Shown piece by piece: positions 9,325 to 17,680 of a stretch of DNA of 33,812 bases. The stretch is from positions 1 to 33,812 of the forward strand of contig JANYDF010000035.1 in the NCBI GenBank assembly GCA_025359905.1. Direction: 5' to 3'. Position 1 is the stretch's first letter. Each line of letters starts with the position of its first letter. Source of the stretch: Rhodospirillales bacterium (GTDB taxonomy: Bacteria; Pseudomonadota; Alphaproteobacteria; Acetobacterales; Acetobacteraceae). Made by a program: the position numbers and the translations under genes. The notes under the pieces were generated by a model that was not told the origin of the DNA, searched no databases, and saw nothing but the letters and a program-made list of their open reading frames with translations.

Positions 9325-9338
9325 TTGACGTAGATCAA
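9325..9338. promoter_or_regulatory. FNR/FnrL-type binding site
   Basis: TTGACGTAGATCAA fits the FNR pattern TTGAY-N4-ATCAA in both half-sites. Its centre (9331.5) lies 60 bases upstream of the minus-strand COQ10-like start. If it acted at -41.5, transcription would begin near 9290 and a TAACGA sequence (9302-9297) would fall at the -10 position. The same site is only 40 bases from the rquA ATG on the other side. Anaerobic control of one or both genes is inferred. Confidence 0.7.
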
Positions 9339-9371
9339 CACGCTGCGTTGCCAAACATGTGAGCCTGAATC

Positions 9372-10052
9372 ATGAATTTCAGCGTCGCACCCCAGTTCGA
9401 AACGCAACCCCTGTCAGGCACATGCGATATACAATCGCCACCGCCGATACCACCATACATGGAAGAAGTGTATTGGTGGGCCTATATTCATCCGCGCGGC
9501 ATCGCGTTCTTTGATCGTCCCTGGCTGGTCAATGGGATCTTGTGGGGCAATTTCCTACGCCTGCGCAACGCCGCGCTTGAGGCCCTGGGACCGCAGGTAT
9601 CCGGCCGCACCCTGCAGATCGCTTGCGTCTATGGCAGCTTCACCGATGCCCTGGTGAGCAACATGACGCCCGGCAGTTGGCTGGACGTGGTGGATATCGT
9701 GCCGAACCAGCTGGCGAATCTGCGCGACAAGCTGCCCGGCTCGGCGCCCGTCACGCTGCATCAAAACGACGCGGCGGCGTTGCCGTTCGACGACGGCACA
9801 TTCGACCAAATCGTGCTGTTCTTTCTGTTGCATGAGCAGCCGGAGGACGTACGCCGCCAAACGCTGGCCGAGGCCTGGCGCACGCTGCGGCCGGGCGGAC
9901 GGCTGGTGGTGATGGACTATCACCGCCCGGCATGGTGGCACCCGCTCCGCTACCTGTTTCCGTCCGTTCTGCGCTGGCTAGAGCCGTTCGCGCTCGATCT
10001 GTGGCGGCCCGTGAGTTGCAGACTTGGCTACCGGCCTCAGCAGCCCGCGTAG
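9372..10052 (+). CDS. rquA: Rhodoquinone biosynthesis protein RquA
   Basis: RquA converts ubiquinone to rhodoquinone, the low-potential quinone used with fumarate reductase in anaerobic metabolism; it is a methyltransferase-fold enzyme that transfers an amino group from S-adenosylmethionine. The 226-residue protein shows the RquA signatures: PYMEEVYWWAYIHP (28-41), WLVNGILWGNFLRLRNAAL, a degenerate SAM loop ACVYGSFT (84-91) in place of the usual DxGxGxG, and FFLLHEQPEDVR (150-161). A general UbiE-like methyltransferase is the alternative, but the altered SAM loop and N-terminal motif favour RquA. The ATG at 9372 has only a weak ribosome site. No other quinone synthesis gene is nearby. Confidence 0.88.
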   Translation: MNFSVAPQFETQPLSGTCDIQSPPPIPPYMEEVYWWAYIHPRGIAFFDRPWLVNGILWGNFLRLRNAALEALGPQVSGRTLQIACVYGSFTDALVSNMTPGSWLDVVDIVPNQLANLRDKLPGSAPVTLHQNDAAALPFDDGTFDQIVLFFLLHEQPEDVRRQTLAEAWRTLRPGGRLVVMDYHRPAWWHPLRYLFPSVLRWLEPFALDLWRPVSCRLGYRPQQPA

Positions 10053-10148
10053 CCCGTGAGGAGCGGCGTTTTTTTGGCGGATTGTATCAGATGGCTGTGC
10101 TGACTCGCTGATTGGCGCGGGCCGATCCGCAAACCGCCCGAAACGCAT

Positions 10149-10181
10149 CACGCCGTCCGGCCCCAGCGGCCGGACGGCGTG
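10149..10181. terminator. Strong hairpin downstream of rquA
   Basis: CACGCCGTCCGGCC (10149-10162) pairs perfectly with GGCCGGACGGCGTG (10168-10181) through a 5-nt loop. There is no T-run, but it is the strongest simple hairpin in the 336-bp gap between rquA and the HiPIP remnant and probably acts as a bidirectional transcription barrier. The first 96 bases of that gap contain only a short T-run (about 10069-10075) and no gene I can support. Confidence 0.6.
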
Positions 10182-10218
10182 TCGTTAGCAGGCAGGCTAT
10201 TGGTGATCAGGCAACTTA

Positions 10219-10388
10219 TACCAAATCTCGTGGAAGAGAACCCACGAACCTTTGAATCGTCATCGCCGGGCTTGACCCGGCGATCCACGCCAACGCTCAG
10301 TGTTAGATGCGAGATGCTCTGTGTGTCGCCATGGATTGCCGGGTCAAGCCCGGCAACGACGATGAGTCTTGGTCAGCGAGATTTGGTA
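10219..10388. repeat. 170-bp palindromic MITE-like element with 12-bp terminal inverted repeats
   Basis: TACCAAATCTCG (10219-10230) is inverted exactly at the other end (CGAGATTTGGTA, 10377-10388). An inner inverted repeat of about 30 bp per arm surrounds the cores GCCGGGCTTGACCCGGC and GCCGGGTCAAGCCCGGC (about 10256-10365). This core type is a common alphaproteobacterial intergenic palindrome. The whole element is flanked by TTA on both sides (10216-10218 and 10389-10391), which reads as a 3-bp target duplication; a 2-bp TA duplication around a 166-bp element is equally possible. It encodes nothing and ends exactly at the HiPIP stop codon. Confidence 0.8.
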
Positions 10389-10608
10389 TTAGGCGTTCGG
10401 CGCGAACGCCACGCACCAGCCGGTTGGGCTGATCTTGCCGGAGACGATCTTACAGCCGTCCGGCTTCACAAAATTTACGCACGCGCTGCACTGTGCGCCG
10501 TCTTTCGGCGTGGCCTGATACTGCACAAGCTCAGGTGCGAGTTTTTCGTCCGCCACCGCCGTGCAGCACGCGGCGGCGGGATGGCTGGAAAGTGTTGTCG
10601 TTGCTCAA
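10389..10608 (-). pseudogene. hip: High-potential iron-sulfur protein (HiPIP), signal peptide core deleted and frameshifted
   Basis: The minus strand encodes a complete mature small HiPIP of about 54 residues (10550 to 10389) beginning ADEKLAPELVQYQ. Its four cluster cysteines are in CSAC, DGCKIV and GWCVAF (C-x2-C-x8-C-x12-C), and it ends AFAPNA. Upstream, in a different frame, lies a GGAGG site, a TTG start at 10608 (an ATG at 10623 is also possible) and a Tat-type start ending SRRRVLHG. The hydrophobic h-region that should join these parts is missing and the two pieces are out of frame, so no exported product can be made. Only a GTG at 10556 could start a leaderless, cytoplasmic protein. 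HiPIP normally donates electrons to the PufC-type reaction centre, so this is a meaningful loss if real. Confidence 0.85.
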
Positions 10609-10743
10609 AGTCAGATCCTCCATGATGCCCTATCCGGCTTGCCTGCCGGTGCGGGCGGGTAGCGATGCCGATTTAGGCGCGCGCGCGCCGGCGCAAGGGG
10701 TGCGCTCCGTCAGAGATGCATCCGCCGGGGCATTACGTCTCGC

Positions 10744-11955
10744 TCAGGCCGCGCGGCTCAATTGCAGTTGCGACCACAGCGCCGAGAGCGCCGCGACCAG
10801 GTGTTCAATGTCCGAGTCGGTATGCAGCGGCGAGGGCGTGATGCGGAGCCGCTCAGTGCCCTTCGGCACGGTCGGGTAGTTAATCGGTTGCACATAGATC
10901 CCGAATTGCTCGACCAGCAGATCGGTGATTTGCTTGCATTGGATTGGGTCGCCGACGATCACCGGAACGATATGGCTTGGGTTGGCCTGATGCGGCACAC
11001 CCTCTTCGTCCAGGCGGCGGCGCAGATACGCCACTTGACGCCGCTGGCCTTCGCGCTCGGCGTTGCTGCTCTTCAAGTGCCGCACGCTTGCCAGCGCGCC
11101 GGCCGCCACCGCAGGCGGCAGCGAGGTCGTGAAGATGAAGCCTGAGGCAAAGCTACGCACGAAATCGCACACCGCAGCCGAGCCGGCGATGTAACCGCCG
11201 ACCACACCGAAGCCCTTCGCCAGCGTGCCCTCGATCACCGTCAGACGGTGCGACAGCCCCTCCCGTTCAGCAACGCCGCCGCCGCGCGGGCCATACATGC
11301 CAACCGCGTGCACTTCGTCGATGTAGGTCATCGCGCCGTGCTTGTCGGCGACGTCGCAGATTTCCTTGATCGGCGCGATGTCGCCGTCCATCGAATAGAC
11401 CGACTCGAACGCCACCAGCTTGGGCACTTCGGGGTCGAGTTGCGCCAGCTTACGGTCGAGATCGGCCACGTCGTTATGCGCGAACACCACGCATTTCGCC
11501 CGGCTGTGCCGGATGCCCTCGATCATCGAGGCATGGTTCAGCGCGTCCGACAGTACCACGCAGCCCGGAATGCGCGAGGCCAGCGTGCTCAGCGCCGCCC
11601 AATTGGCGACATAGCCCGAGGTGAACAGCAAGGCCGATTCGGCGTTGTGCAAATCGGCCAGCTCGCGTTCCAACAACACGTGATAGTGATTGGTGCCGGC
11701 GATATTGCGCGTGCCGCCCGCACCGGCGCCGCAGCGATCCAGCGCTTCATGCATGGCCGCCAGGACCTGCGGGTGCTGCCCCATCCCTAAGTAATCATTC
11801 GAGCACCAGACGGTCACCGGCGTGCGGCTCCGCTCACGCAAATGGGTCGCGCGGGGAAAGTCTCCCGCATGGCGCTGTAGATCGGCAAACACCCGGTAAT
11901 TGCCTTCCCGGCGAAGAGTGTCGAGCTGCCTGCGGAAGAAGGTTTCGTATTGCAT
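10744..11955 (-). CDS. hemA: 5-aminolevulinate synthase
   Basis: HemA condenses glycine and succinyl-CoA to 5-aminolevulinate, the first step of tetrapyrrole synthesis in alphaproteobacteria. The 403-residue PLP enzyme has the expected length, with CSNDYLGMG near residue 51, the GGTRNIAGT glycine-rich segment near 80, DEVHAVG at 213-219 and the PLP-binding lysine K247 in EGTLAKGFG. It lies 61 bp after puhE in the same direction and closes the long bch-puh operon, which ties precursor supply to Bchl production. A second hemA elsewhere in the genome is common in this group. Confidence 0.95.
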   Translation of the reverse strand: MQYETFFRRQLDTLRREGNYRVFADLQRHAGDFPRATHLRERSRTPVTVWCSNDYLGMGQHPQVLAAMHEALDRCGAGAGGTRNIAGTNHYHVLLERELADLHNAESALLFTSGYVANWAALSTLASRIPGCVVLSDALNHASMIEGIRHSRAKCVVFAHNDVADLDRKLAQLDPEVPKLVAFESVYSMDGDIAPIKEICDVADKHGAMTYIDEVHAVGMYGPRGGGVAEREGLSHRLTVIEGTLAKGFGVVGGYIAGSAAVCDFVRSFASGFIFTTSLPPAVAAGALASVRHLKSSNAEREGQRRQVAYLRRRLDEEGVPHQANPSHIVPVIVGDPIQCKQITDLLVEQFGIYVQPINYPTVPKGTERLRITPSPLHTDSDIEHLVAALSALWSQLQLSRAA

Positions 11956-12016
11956 GGAAAGTCCTATCTCCTTGCCGCTATGACATGCTGCGGCGGACTA
12001 AGCTGTGCATGTATGC

Positions 12017-12922
12017 TTAGGCGGGCGCCGTCACGACGCGCGGTTTGTAGGCTTTCAACTGCGGCTCTTCCGCTCCCCGGCCGCCGGCTAGCGGGCGGTG
12101 GTGTTTGCACTCGCCGGTCTGCAGCGCAGCCTCGGCCGGCAAATCCGGAAGGTCCGGTTTGGCCGTGCCGCGCAGCTTCAGCACCCAGGTCCACAATTCA
12201 GCAAACGGCAACGGCAGCACCAGGAACCAATGCTCGACAATGGCGAGCGCCAGCATGGCCGCTGCAAAAGTTAGACCGGCCGCCTGGAACCCGGTATCGG
12301 CAGCACCGGCCCGTTGCAGCATCAGCAACAAGATCACCGTGGACCCCGATATGGAGATCGGGAACAGCAAGTTCATCGGCTTGCAGGTCAGAAAGCTCGT
12401 CAAGTAAGCCAGATGCGGCGGCAAGAATTCCTGGCTGAGGTTTCGCACCCCAAGGAACACATTCAGCTTGGCGCTCTGCCGCATCACCCACAGCACCATG
12501 AACGTCCAGGTGCCCACCTGATTGGGCGCCCCCCAGGTCAACGCCACGATAGCCACCGCTGTCGCCAGGATCGTGAGCTCATGGTACAGGCACGTCTGTA
12601 CTCCGTGCCAGAAATGCAGCCAGCCGCCGCACCGGTCGTCGCATGCTGTCTTCCGCGGGCCGGTGATGACCCCCATGAAGAAGCTCATTTCCTGCCAGCC
12701 CCAGGCCAGCACCCCATACGTAAACGCGCCGTAGGCGGCGGTTACCGAGGTGTCGTTGGCGGTGGCACCCAGCCGGTAAAGCGAGATCGCGAACACCACC
12801 GTGCCGCCGAGCATGCTCCAGCGGAAGGTCCGCTGCGGCAGATTATCCAGATAGACGATGAGCCCCGTGCTGAACCACCACACGAACAGCGCGTACAGCA
12901 CGGGATACCCATACAGGGACAT
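12017..12922 (-). CDS. puhE: Photosynthetic complex assembly protein PuhE
   Basis: This 301-residue polytopic membrane protein (about seven hydrophobic segments) matches the PuhE family found downstream of acsF in purple bacterial clusters. Diagnostic stretches are YGYPVLYALFVWWFSTG at the N-terminus, WGWQEMSFFMGVITGPRK near residue 95, and WVMRQSAKLNVFLGVRN near 185. PuhE mutants in Rhodobacter have altered Bchl levels and RC assembly; the biochemical activity is unknown. It begins 15 bp after acsF. The last 40 or so residues are hydrophilic and not conserved. Confidence 0.9.
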   Translation of the reverse strand: MSLYGYPVLYALFVWWFSTGLIVYLDNLPQRTFRWSMLGGTVVFAISLYRLGATANDTSVTAAYGAFTYGVLAWGWQEMSFFMGVITGPRKTACDDRCGGWLHFWHGVQTCLYHELTILATAVAIVALTWGAPNQVGTWTFMVLWVMRQSAKLNVFLGVRNLSQEFLPPHLAYLTSFLTCKPMNLLFPISISGSTVILLLMLQRAGAADTGFQAAGLTFAAAMLALAIVEHWFLVLPLPFAELWTWVLKLRGTAKPDLPDLPAEAALQTGECKHHRPLAGGRGAEEPQLKAYKPRVVTAPA

Positions 12923-12937
12923 GGATTTGCCCTTGTC

Positions 12938-14002
12938 CTACCAAGCCGGCGCCAAACGAATTTGAGCCGGAAGCGTGTTGTCCTTCACCGGGAGCAGATA
13001 CAGCCGCCCAAAGGTGACTGCGGCGGCGGCCGTCAGCCCCCAGTGCTTCAATTTGCCCAGCACCCCGCCCTGCGCCTTGGCGGCAGCCATGCCGTCGGCG
13101 ATTTCGCGCATCTTTTGCAGGCCGGTCAGGAAGGCCGGATTGTCGATATCCAGCGTCAGCGGAAACACCTGCCGGCAAATCTCCGACGTGATGCGGAATA
13201 CCCGCATGTCGTATTCGGTCGGGTCCAAGCCGAGCGCGTGATGGAACGCCGGGCGGGCATGGTCGCGCACGAACATCGTCGCGAACACCGCCAGCAGGAA
13301 GAACCGGATCCACAGCTTGTTCAGCCCGCTCAGCACTTGCGGCTTGGCGCGCATCAGCAGCGCGAATGCCTCGCCGTGGCGGAACTCGTCGTTGCACCAC
13401 TGCTCGAACCACAAAAAGATCGGATGGATCAACCGGTCCGGGTGGCGTTCAAGGTGACGGAAGATGGTTATGTAGCGCGCGTAGCCGATCTTCTCCGACA
13501 GATAGGTGGCGTAGAAGATGAATTTCGGCTGGAAGTAGGTGTATTTCTTCGCCTTGGTCAGGAAGCTCAGATCCACACCGACGCCGAAATCCTTCAGCGT
13601 GTCGTTGATGAACCCGGCATGGCGGGCCTCGTCGCGGCTCATGAAGGCGAACAGGTCACGGATGTCGCCGGGCGGAATGCGTTTCTTGATCTCGGCGTAC
13701 AGCACGCAGCCAGAAAATTCGGCGGTGACGGAGCTGACCAAAAACTCGAGGAATTCCTTCCGCAAATCCTCCGGCATCGATTCCAGACCGACGTTGAACG
13801 CTTCGGTGCGGATAAAATGGCCCTTGTTGTTGTCGCGCCGCAGATCGGCGATCAGGTCATCCCACTCTGCGCGCACGGGGCTCACATCAATTGCCCCCAT
13901 CGCTTCGAAGTCGGTCGTGTAAAAGCGCGGGCTCAACACCGTATCGCGCTGGGCCATGCGGGTGGTCTCGTTTGGCCCCCCGACGCGGTCGAAAGCGTTC
14001 AT
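12938..14002 (-). CDS. acsF: Aerobic Mg-protoporphyrin IX monomethyl ester cyclase AcsF
   Basis: AcsF is the di-iron, oxygen-dependent cyclase that forms ring E, converting Mg-protoporphyrin monomethyl ester to protochlorophyllide. The 354-residue product has the diiron-carboxylate ligands of the family: an Glu-rich helix around E95/E104 ([17 protein letters not shown]) and DEARH at 124-128, followed by a second pair of helices including [11 protein letters not shown]. The ATG at 14002 follows AAGGAGACCAC and overlaps the upstream gene's stop by four bases; the frame is open to 14116 but that stretch overlaps orf100. Its presence means Bchl can be made when some oxygen is available. The anaerobic cyclase BchE is not in this window. 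Confidence 0.94.
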   Translation of the reverse strand: MNAFDRVGGPNETTRMAQRDTVLSPRFYTTDFEAMGAIDVSPVRAEWDDLIADLRRDNNKGHFIRTEAFNVGLESMPEDLRKEFLEFLVSSVTAEFSGCVLYAEIKKRIPPGDIRDLFAFMSRDEARHAGFINDTLKDFGVGVDLSFLTKAKKYTYFQPKFIFYATYLSEKIGYARYITIFRHLERHPDRLIHPIFLWFEQWCNDEFRHGEAFALLMRAKPQVLSGLNKLWIRFFLLAVFATMFVRDHARPAFHHALGLDPTEYDMRVFRITSEICRQVFPLTLDIDNPAFLTGLQKMREIADGMAAAKAQGGVLGKLKHWGLTAAAAVTFGRLYLLPVKDNTLPAQIRLAPAW

Positions 14003-14301
14003 GTGGTCTCCTTGGGCTGGAATCCAACTTCGTAGAGTTCCGTGAGCTCGAGCAGCGCGGTCAGTTGCGTCCAAAAGCGGCCCAGGACGCCCGCGCGTTG
14101 CACGGTTGCGGAACACGTGCAGGTGAGCCGCTCGCCGAAGCCTACGTCGGTCGGCACCCCATGCACCACCACGATGTCGCCCGGCCGGATATCGATACCA
14201 TCCGGCACCGCGTGGGCGTGGAAACTCTCGGCGGTCTGCTCAATGTCAACGTCGCAACGAATTTCAACGACTTCGCCGCCAAAGATGCTGTTCCAGCTCA
14301 T
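13999..14301 (-). CDS. Conserved-position small protein between puhC and acsF, function unknown
   Basis: This 100-residue acidic protein starts [14 protein letters not shown], overlaps puhC by four bases at its start and acsF by four bases at its end, and so is almost certainly translated. It has no membrane segment and no signal peptide. Central residues ([20 protein letters not shown]) look beta-rich, and two cysteines lie close together in LTCTCSA. It occupies the slot where Rhodobacter has the small orf55. I do not recognise a family with known activity. Because it sits directly ahead of AcsF, an AcsF-associated role is an attractive guess (oxidative cyclases need accessory subunits such as BciE or Ycf54), but nothing in the sequence proves it. 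Confidence 0.8.
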   Translation of the reverse strand: MSWNSIFGGEVVEIRCDVDIEQTAESFHAHAVPDGIDIRPGDIVVVHGVPTDVGFGERLTCTCSATVQRAGVLGRFWTQLTALLELTELYEVGFQPKETT

Positions 14302-14753
14302 GAGTTGCCGCCTTGCGGGGTCAGCAAATGTGCGAACACCGCCACGTTATCGGACCCAAAGGCTTCCAGATCGATGCGGCGCCCGGTCGCCAAATCATCC
14401 AGCGTCAGCCGCCCGTCGTTCCACGCCGTCAGCCGGAATGCGCCTTCGCGTCCGCCCTGGCCGGTGATCCGCCGCTCGCGCGCCATTGACCGCAGGATGC
14501 CGCGCAGAAAACCCGCCTGGCCGGTCGCCACGCTGATCTCGTGCCCGTCCTTCGCGTCGAGCACCCGAACAGCGCCATCGGCCCGGTCTGCCACCCGGAA
14601 CTCAACCACGCCGATGGAAGCCGCCGGCGGCGGCCCCTCCGCCGGGCCGTTCAACCGGCCGACCACCGCCAACAGCAGCGCGAGACCGACCAGCCCAAAA
14701 CCTCCCACCAGCGGGGCGCGAGGAAACCGGCGCGGTACGATTGCGGTTGTCAC
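14298..14753 (-). CDS. puhC: Photosynthetic complex assembly protein PuhC
   Basis: PuhC is a single-span membrane protein that helps organise the LH1-RC complex. The 151-residue product starts at the GTG at 14753 behind GGAGGG; the reading frame runs on to 14960 but that part only overlaps puhB. A membrane helix lies at about residues 14-32, followed by a periplasmic domain with FRVADRADGAVRVLDA and ATGQAGFLRGILRSMARER, which is the conserved PuhC core. It starts 12 bp after the puhB stop and overlaps the next gene by four bases. Confidence 0.9.
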   Translation of the reverse strand: MTTAIVPRRFPRAPLVGGFGLVGLALLLAVVGRLNGPAEGPPPAASIGVVEFRVADRADGAVRVLDAKDGHEISVATGQAGFLRGILRSMARERRITGQGGREGAFRLTAWNDGRLTLDDLATGRRIDLEAFGSDNVAVFAHLLTPQGGNS

Positions 14754-14764
14754 ATAGCCCTCCG

Positions 14765-15433
14765 TTACGCCGCCGCCGTGGCGGTTTGACCTTGCTTGGC
14801 GCCCTTGGCACCCGGGCGTGGCGCCGCAACCGGGGCTACCTGCGCTGCCGTGCTTGCCGCCAAGGAACGGGATACCAGTTGCGCAACCTTGGACACATCG
14901 CGCAAACCGCGCAGCGAAGGTTGTGCCCGCGCCAAGTGCCAAGGCCGCGCATGCGGCCACAGCACGGCATACCCCAGACCGCCCGTCGAGGTGACTGCAA
15001 GCGCGATATCACCCGAGCCGTCGGCGTGCTGCCGCACGTCGGCTGCATTGACCTGCGTGTGCGGGATGTTGACCGTCATCGGCAAGGCGATGCCAAACTT
15101 CATGACCACCCGGCGCGAGGTGACGGTGTAGACCGTGCTGCGGCTTGAGAGCCACGCGTATCCGCATAACAGGCCCAGCGCCACTGCGGCCAGCGCAGCC
15201 AAGCGGGCCGTGCCGAGTGCCACGTCAATCGCAGCGCCGCCCCGGTTTGCCGACGACACCGCGTACCAAACCAGCAACAGCGCAAAATACACGGCGAATT
15301 TGCGGACATGGAACACGCGCCGCGCCATCACCCGCCAATCCGGCGCGCCCTGCCACAGCAGCCGCTCGCCCTTGGGCAGTGCGCCGGGCAAGCCCGGCGT
15401 GCCGCTATTGGCGTGTTCCCTGATGCCGTTCAT
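14765..15433 (-). CDS. puhB: Photosynthetic complex assembly protein PuhB
   Basis: PuhB is a membrane protein needed for efficient reaction-centre assembly. The 222-residue product has the family's features: the N-terminal GALPKGERLLWQGAPDW motif, two membrane helices (about residues 45-60 and 75-95), then a bacterial PH-like domain including YTVTSRRVVMKFGIALPMTVNIP. The last 30 residues are a low-complexity Ala/Pro/Gln tail. The ATG at 15433 overlaps the puhA stop by four bases. Confidence 0.92.
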   Translation of the reverse strand: MNGIREHANSGTPGLPGALPKGERLLWQGAPDWRVMARRVFHVRKFAVYFALLLVWYAVSSANRGGAAIDVALGTARLAALAAVALGLLCGYAWLSSRSTVYTVTSRRVVMKFGIALPMTVNIPHTQVNAADVRQHADGSGDIALAVTSTGGLGYAVLWPHARPWHLARAQPSLRGLRDVSKVAQLVSRSLAASTAAQVAPVAAPRPGAKGAKQGQTATAAA

Positions 15434-16203
15434 AGGAACGGTTCCGCACGCTCCGGCGTGGCGAACAGCGTGCCTCCGCCGTAGTAACCGCAGATCTTAT
15501 CCTCTTCGAGCAACGTGACGAGGTCAGGCTTACGCAGCGTGGGCACATTGGCAAACTGCGACGCCAGCAGGGCGCTGACCTTGATCTGCCGCTTCTTGGC
15601 CTTGATGTCGGCAAACGGCATCGGCAGCAGCACGTTGCCAGTGCCACCAGCACCGGAGCGGGCAATTTCGAGATAGCGGAGAATGACTTCCGAGCGGTCG
15701 ATCCAGGCATCGACGATCGTGCCCGCAACCTGTCCGTCCGCACCCAGCACTTCCATGCCGATTGGATCGGCATCTTCCTCGGCCAACGAGAAATCCGGGG
15801 CCACGCGCAGCGGCACGATCTTCGGAAGGCCTTCGTCGAAGGTTTCATCCGGCTCGTCGGCGCGATTGGCCCACGCCGCCGGGCCAAGCCCGTCGATCAT
15901 CGGGTTGCCGGTGGGCTGGATCGGTGCGCCGAGAAACGGGCCGGGCTCGGCTGCGATCTGCTGCGGGGCCTCGAACCGCGGGGCCAGCACTTGCCTGCCG
16001 CGCGACAGCAAGAAGACTTTGGGCTTCGGCATCGCCGGGAAATCATCAGCCGTCTTTTTTGTCATGCCGTGATAGACCAGCGGATATCCCTCACGCTGAT
16101 CCTCGCGGCGCAGATAGATGATCAACCCGGCGAAAAACAGCCAGAACACATAGAGCGTGACCTGCGCTACATCGAAGTAGCCGGTAATGGCGCCGTAATT
16201 CAT
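15430..16203 (-). CDS. puhA: Photosynthetic reaction centre H subunit
   Basis: PuhA caps the cytoplasmic face of the reaction centre and supports proton delivery to QB. The 257-residue protein has one N-terminal membrane helix (about residues 12-31, FDVAQVTLYVFWLFFAGLII) followed by YLRREDQREGYPL and a PRC-barrel cytoplasmic domain with GTIVDAWIDRSEVILRYLE. The ATG at 16203 sits behind GCGAGGT; an in-frame TTG at 16218 would precede that site and is rejected. Length is normal and no lesion is seen. Confidence 0.95.
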   Translation of the reverse strand: MNYGAITGYFDVAQVTLYVFWLFFAGLIIYLRREDQREGYPLVYHGMTKKTADDFPAMPKPKVFLLSRGRQVLAPRFEAPQQIAAEPGPFLGAPIQPTGNPMIDGLGPAAWANRADEPDETFDEGLPKIVPLRVAPDFSLAEEDADPIGMEVLGADGQVAGTIVDAWIDRSEVILRYLEIARSGAGGTGNVLLPMPFADIKAKKRQIKVSALLASQFANVPTLRKPDLVTLLEEDKICGYYGGGTLFATPERAEPFL

Positions 16204-16225
16204 CGTGGACCTCGCCAAACTTAAG

Positions 16226-17680
16226 CTAACGGGAAGACTCAGCTAGTATCGAAGACTTAGGCAGTATCATAGACCTGTGCCGCAGCGGCCGGACCAACGG
16301 ACCAACGGCCGCCAGCGTTGCGAACAGCAAAGCAATTTCAATTGTGTAGACGACGGTGTAGCCAGTCGCCGGCCCGTCTAGCGCGCCGCCCTGCACGCCC
16401 CTGCTGGCCAATGCAGCCACGCCGTCGCGGATCAAACCGCCGGCTGCCACCGCCGAACCGGCCGCAGAGGCTTGCACCGCGCCCCAGATACCCAGCGTCA
16501 GCCCAACCTGGCCTGCCGGGGCAGTGCCCATCGCGGCCGTCAGTGTGCTGTGCGCGAACAGGCCAGCGCCGAAACCGATCAGCAGCACACCGACGCCGAA
16601 CGAAACGGTGGACTGCAGCGGGGCCGCAAAGACGATGGCGCAGAACGCCACCAAACCCGCCATAGCTCCGCACGCCGCCAGACGGTACGGGTCCATACCG
16701 CCGGCCAACACTTTGGCGGCCAAACCAAACCCGGTCAGCCCCCCCAGCGCCAGCAGGGCGGTGAACGCGGTGGTGGAACCCACCGCCAGATGCAGCACTT
16801 GGCCGCCATACGGCTCCAGCAGAATGTCCTGCATGCTGAACGCCACCGTGCCAATTCCCAGCGCTACCAAGCGGCGCGTGGCGCCCTTGCCCTGATCGAA
16901 CGACCGCCACGCTTCGCGAAACGTCGGCCGGGCGCGGTTGCCAGAGGTCAGCAGCGGATTGCGCGCTTCCTGCTTCCACAGCGCGATGCTGTTCAGCACC
17001 ACCGTTGCAACCGCGGACGCCTGGATGACCTTGATCAACCGCATCTCGCTGAAATCGGCCAGCACAGCGCCGAACAGCACCGCACTGATCATCATGCCAA
17101 GCAGCAGCATGATGCACAGCAGCGCGACAACTTGCGGATGCGACTTCGGCGGCGTGATGTCGGTCGCCAGCGCCAAGCCGACGGTCTGGGTTGTGTGCAA
17201 CCCGGCGCCGACCATCAGGAACGCCAGCGCGGCGGCAATCTGGCCGACCAGGATCGGGCCGGTGGTGTCGCCGGACAGAATGATCAGCGCGAACGGCATG
17301 ATCGCTAGGCCGCCGAACTGCACCAGCGTGCCGAACCATAGGAACGGCACCCGCCGCCAGCCAAGCACCGAGCGGTGCGTGTCTGAACGGAAGCCGACCA
17401 CGGCGCGGAACGGCGCGAACACCAGCGGCAGCGAAATCATCACCGCGACCAGCCATGCCGGCACGCCGAGTTCGACGATCATCACCCGGTTCAGCGTGCC
17501 AATCAGCAGCACCACCGCCATGCCAACGGAAACCTGAAACAGCGACAGCCGCAGCAAGCGCAGCAACAGCAATTCCTTGATCTCGCCGCTGGCGATCGGC
17601 AACAGATCGGGGGTCAGCACACCCCATTTGCGCGCCCAGGCGTCGTTCAGGCGGCGGACGCGGGTGGCAACGCCGCTCAT
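16226..17680 (-). CDS. lhaA: LH1 assembly factor LhaA (PucC family)
   Basis: LhaA is a major-facilitator-fold membrane protein required for LH1 assembly, probably delivering Bchl or helping insert the antenna peptides. The 484-residue protein has about twelve membrane helices and family motifs LLRLSLFQVSVGMAVVLLIGTLNRVM, GFRSDTHRSVLGWRRVP and LGIWGAVQAS. The ATG at 17680 overlaps the bchM stop by four bases; the frame is open to 17752 within bchM. It is full length, so it is a useful internal yardstick for the shortened relative at 29521-30468. Confidence 0.93.
   Translation of the reverse strand: MSGVATRVRRLNDAWARKWGVLTPDLLPIASGEIKELLLLRLLRLSLFQVSVGMAVVLLIGTLNRVMIVELGVPAWLVAVMISLPLVFAPFRAVVGFRSDTHRSVLGWRRVPFLWFGTLVQFGGLAIMPFALIILSGDTTGPILVGQIAAALAFLMVGAGLHTTQTVGLALATDITPPKSHPQVVALLCIMLLLGMMISAVLFGAVLADFSEMRLIKVIQASAVATVVLNSIALWKQEARNPLLTSGNRARPTFREAWRSFDQGKGATRRLVALGIGTVAFSMQDILLEPYGGQVLHLAVGSTTAFTALLALGGLTGFGLAAKVLAGGMDPYRLAACGAMAGLVAFCAIVFAAPLQSTVSFGVGVLLIGFGAGLFAHSTLTAAMGTAPAGQVGLTLGIWGAVQASAAGSAVAAGGLIRDGVAALASRGVQGGALDGPATGYTVVYTIEIALLFATLAAVGPLVRPLRHRSMILPKSSILAESSR

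Larger units (their letters stand above)
10053..10388. other. Gene-free gap between rquA and HiPIP remnant
   Basis: The 336 bases after rquA hold the hairpin at 10149-10181 and the palindromic element at 10219-10388 and no supportable gene. A plus-strand open frame through the palindrome (10179-10625) is an artefact: it reads through the repeat and the antisense of the HiPIP remnant. Confidence 0.7.

Noticed and set aside
10179-10625. 148-residue plus-strand open frame across the palindrome
   Set aside because: It translates the repeat element and the antisense of the HiPIP remnant.
12314-14035. 573-residue plus-strand open frame opposite acsF and puhE
   Set aside because: It is antisense to well-supported genes, with composition typical of a shadow frame.
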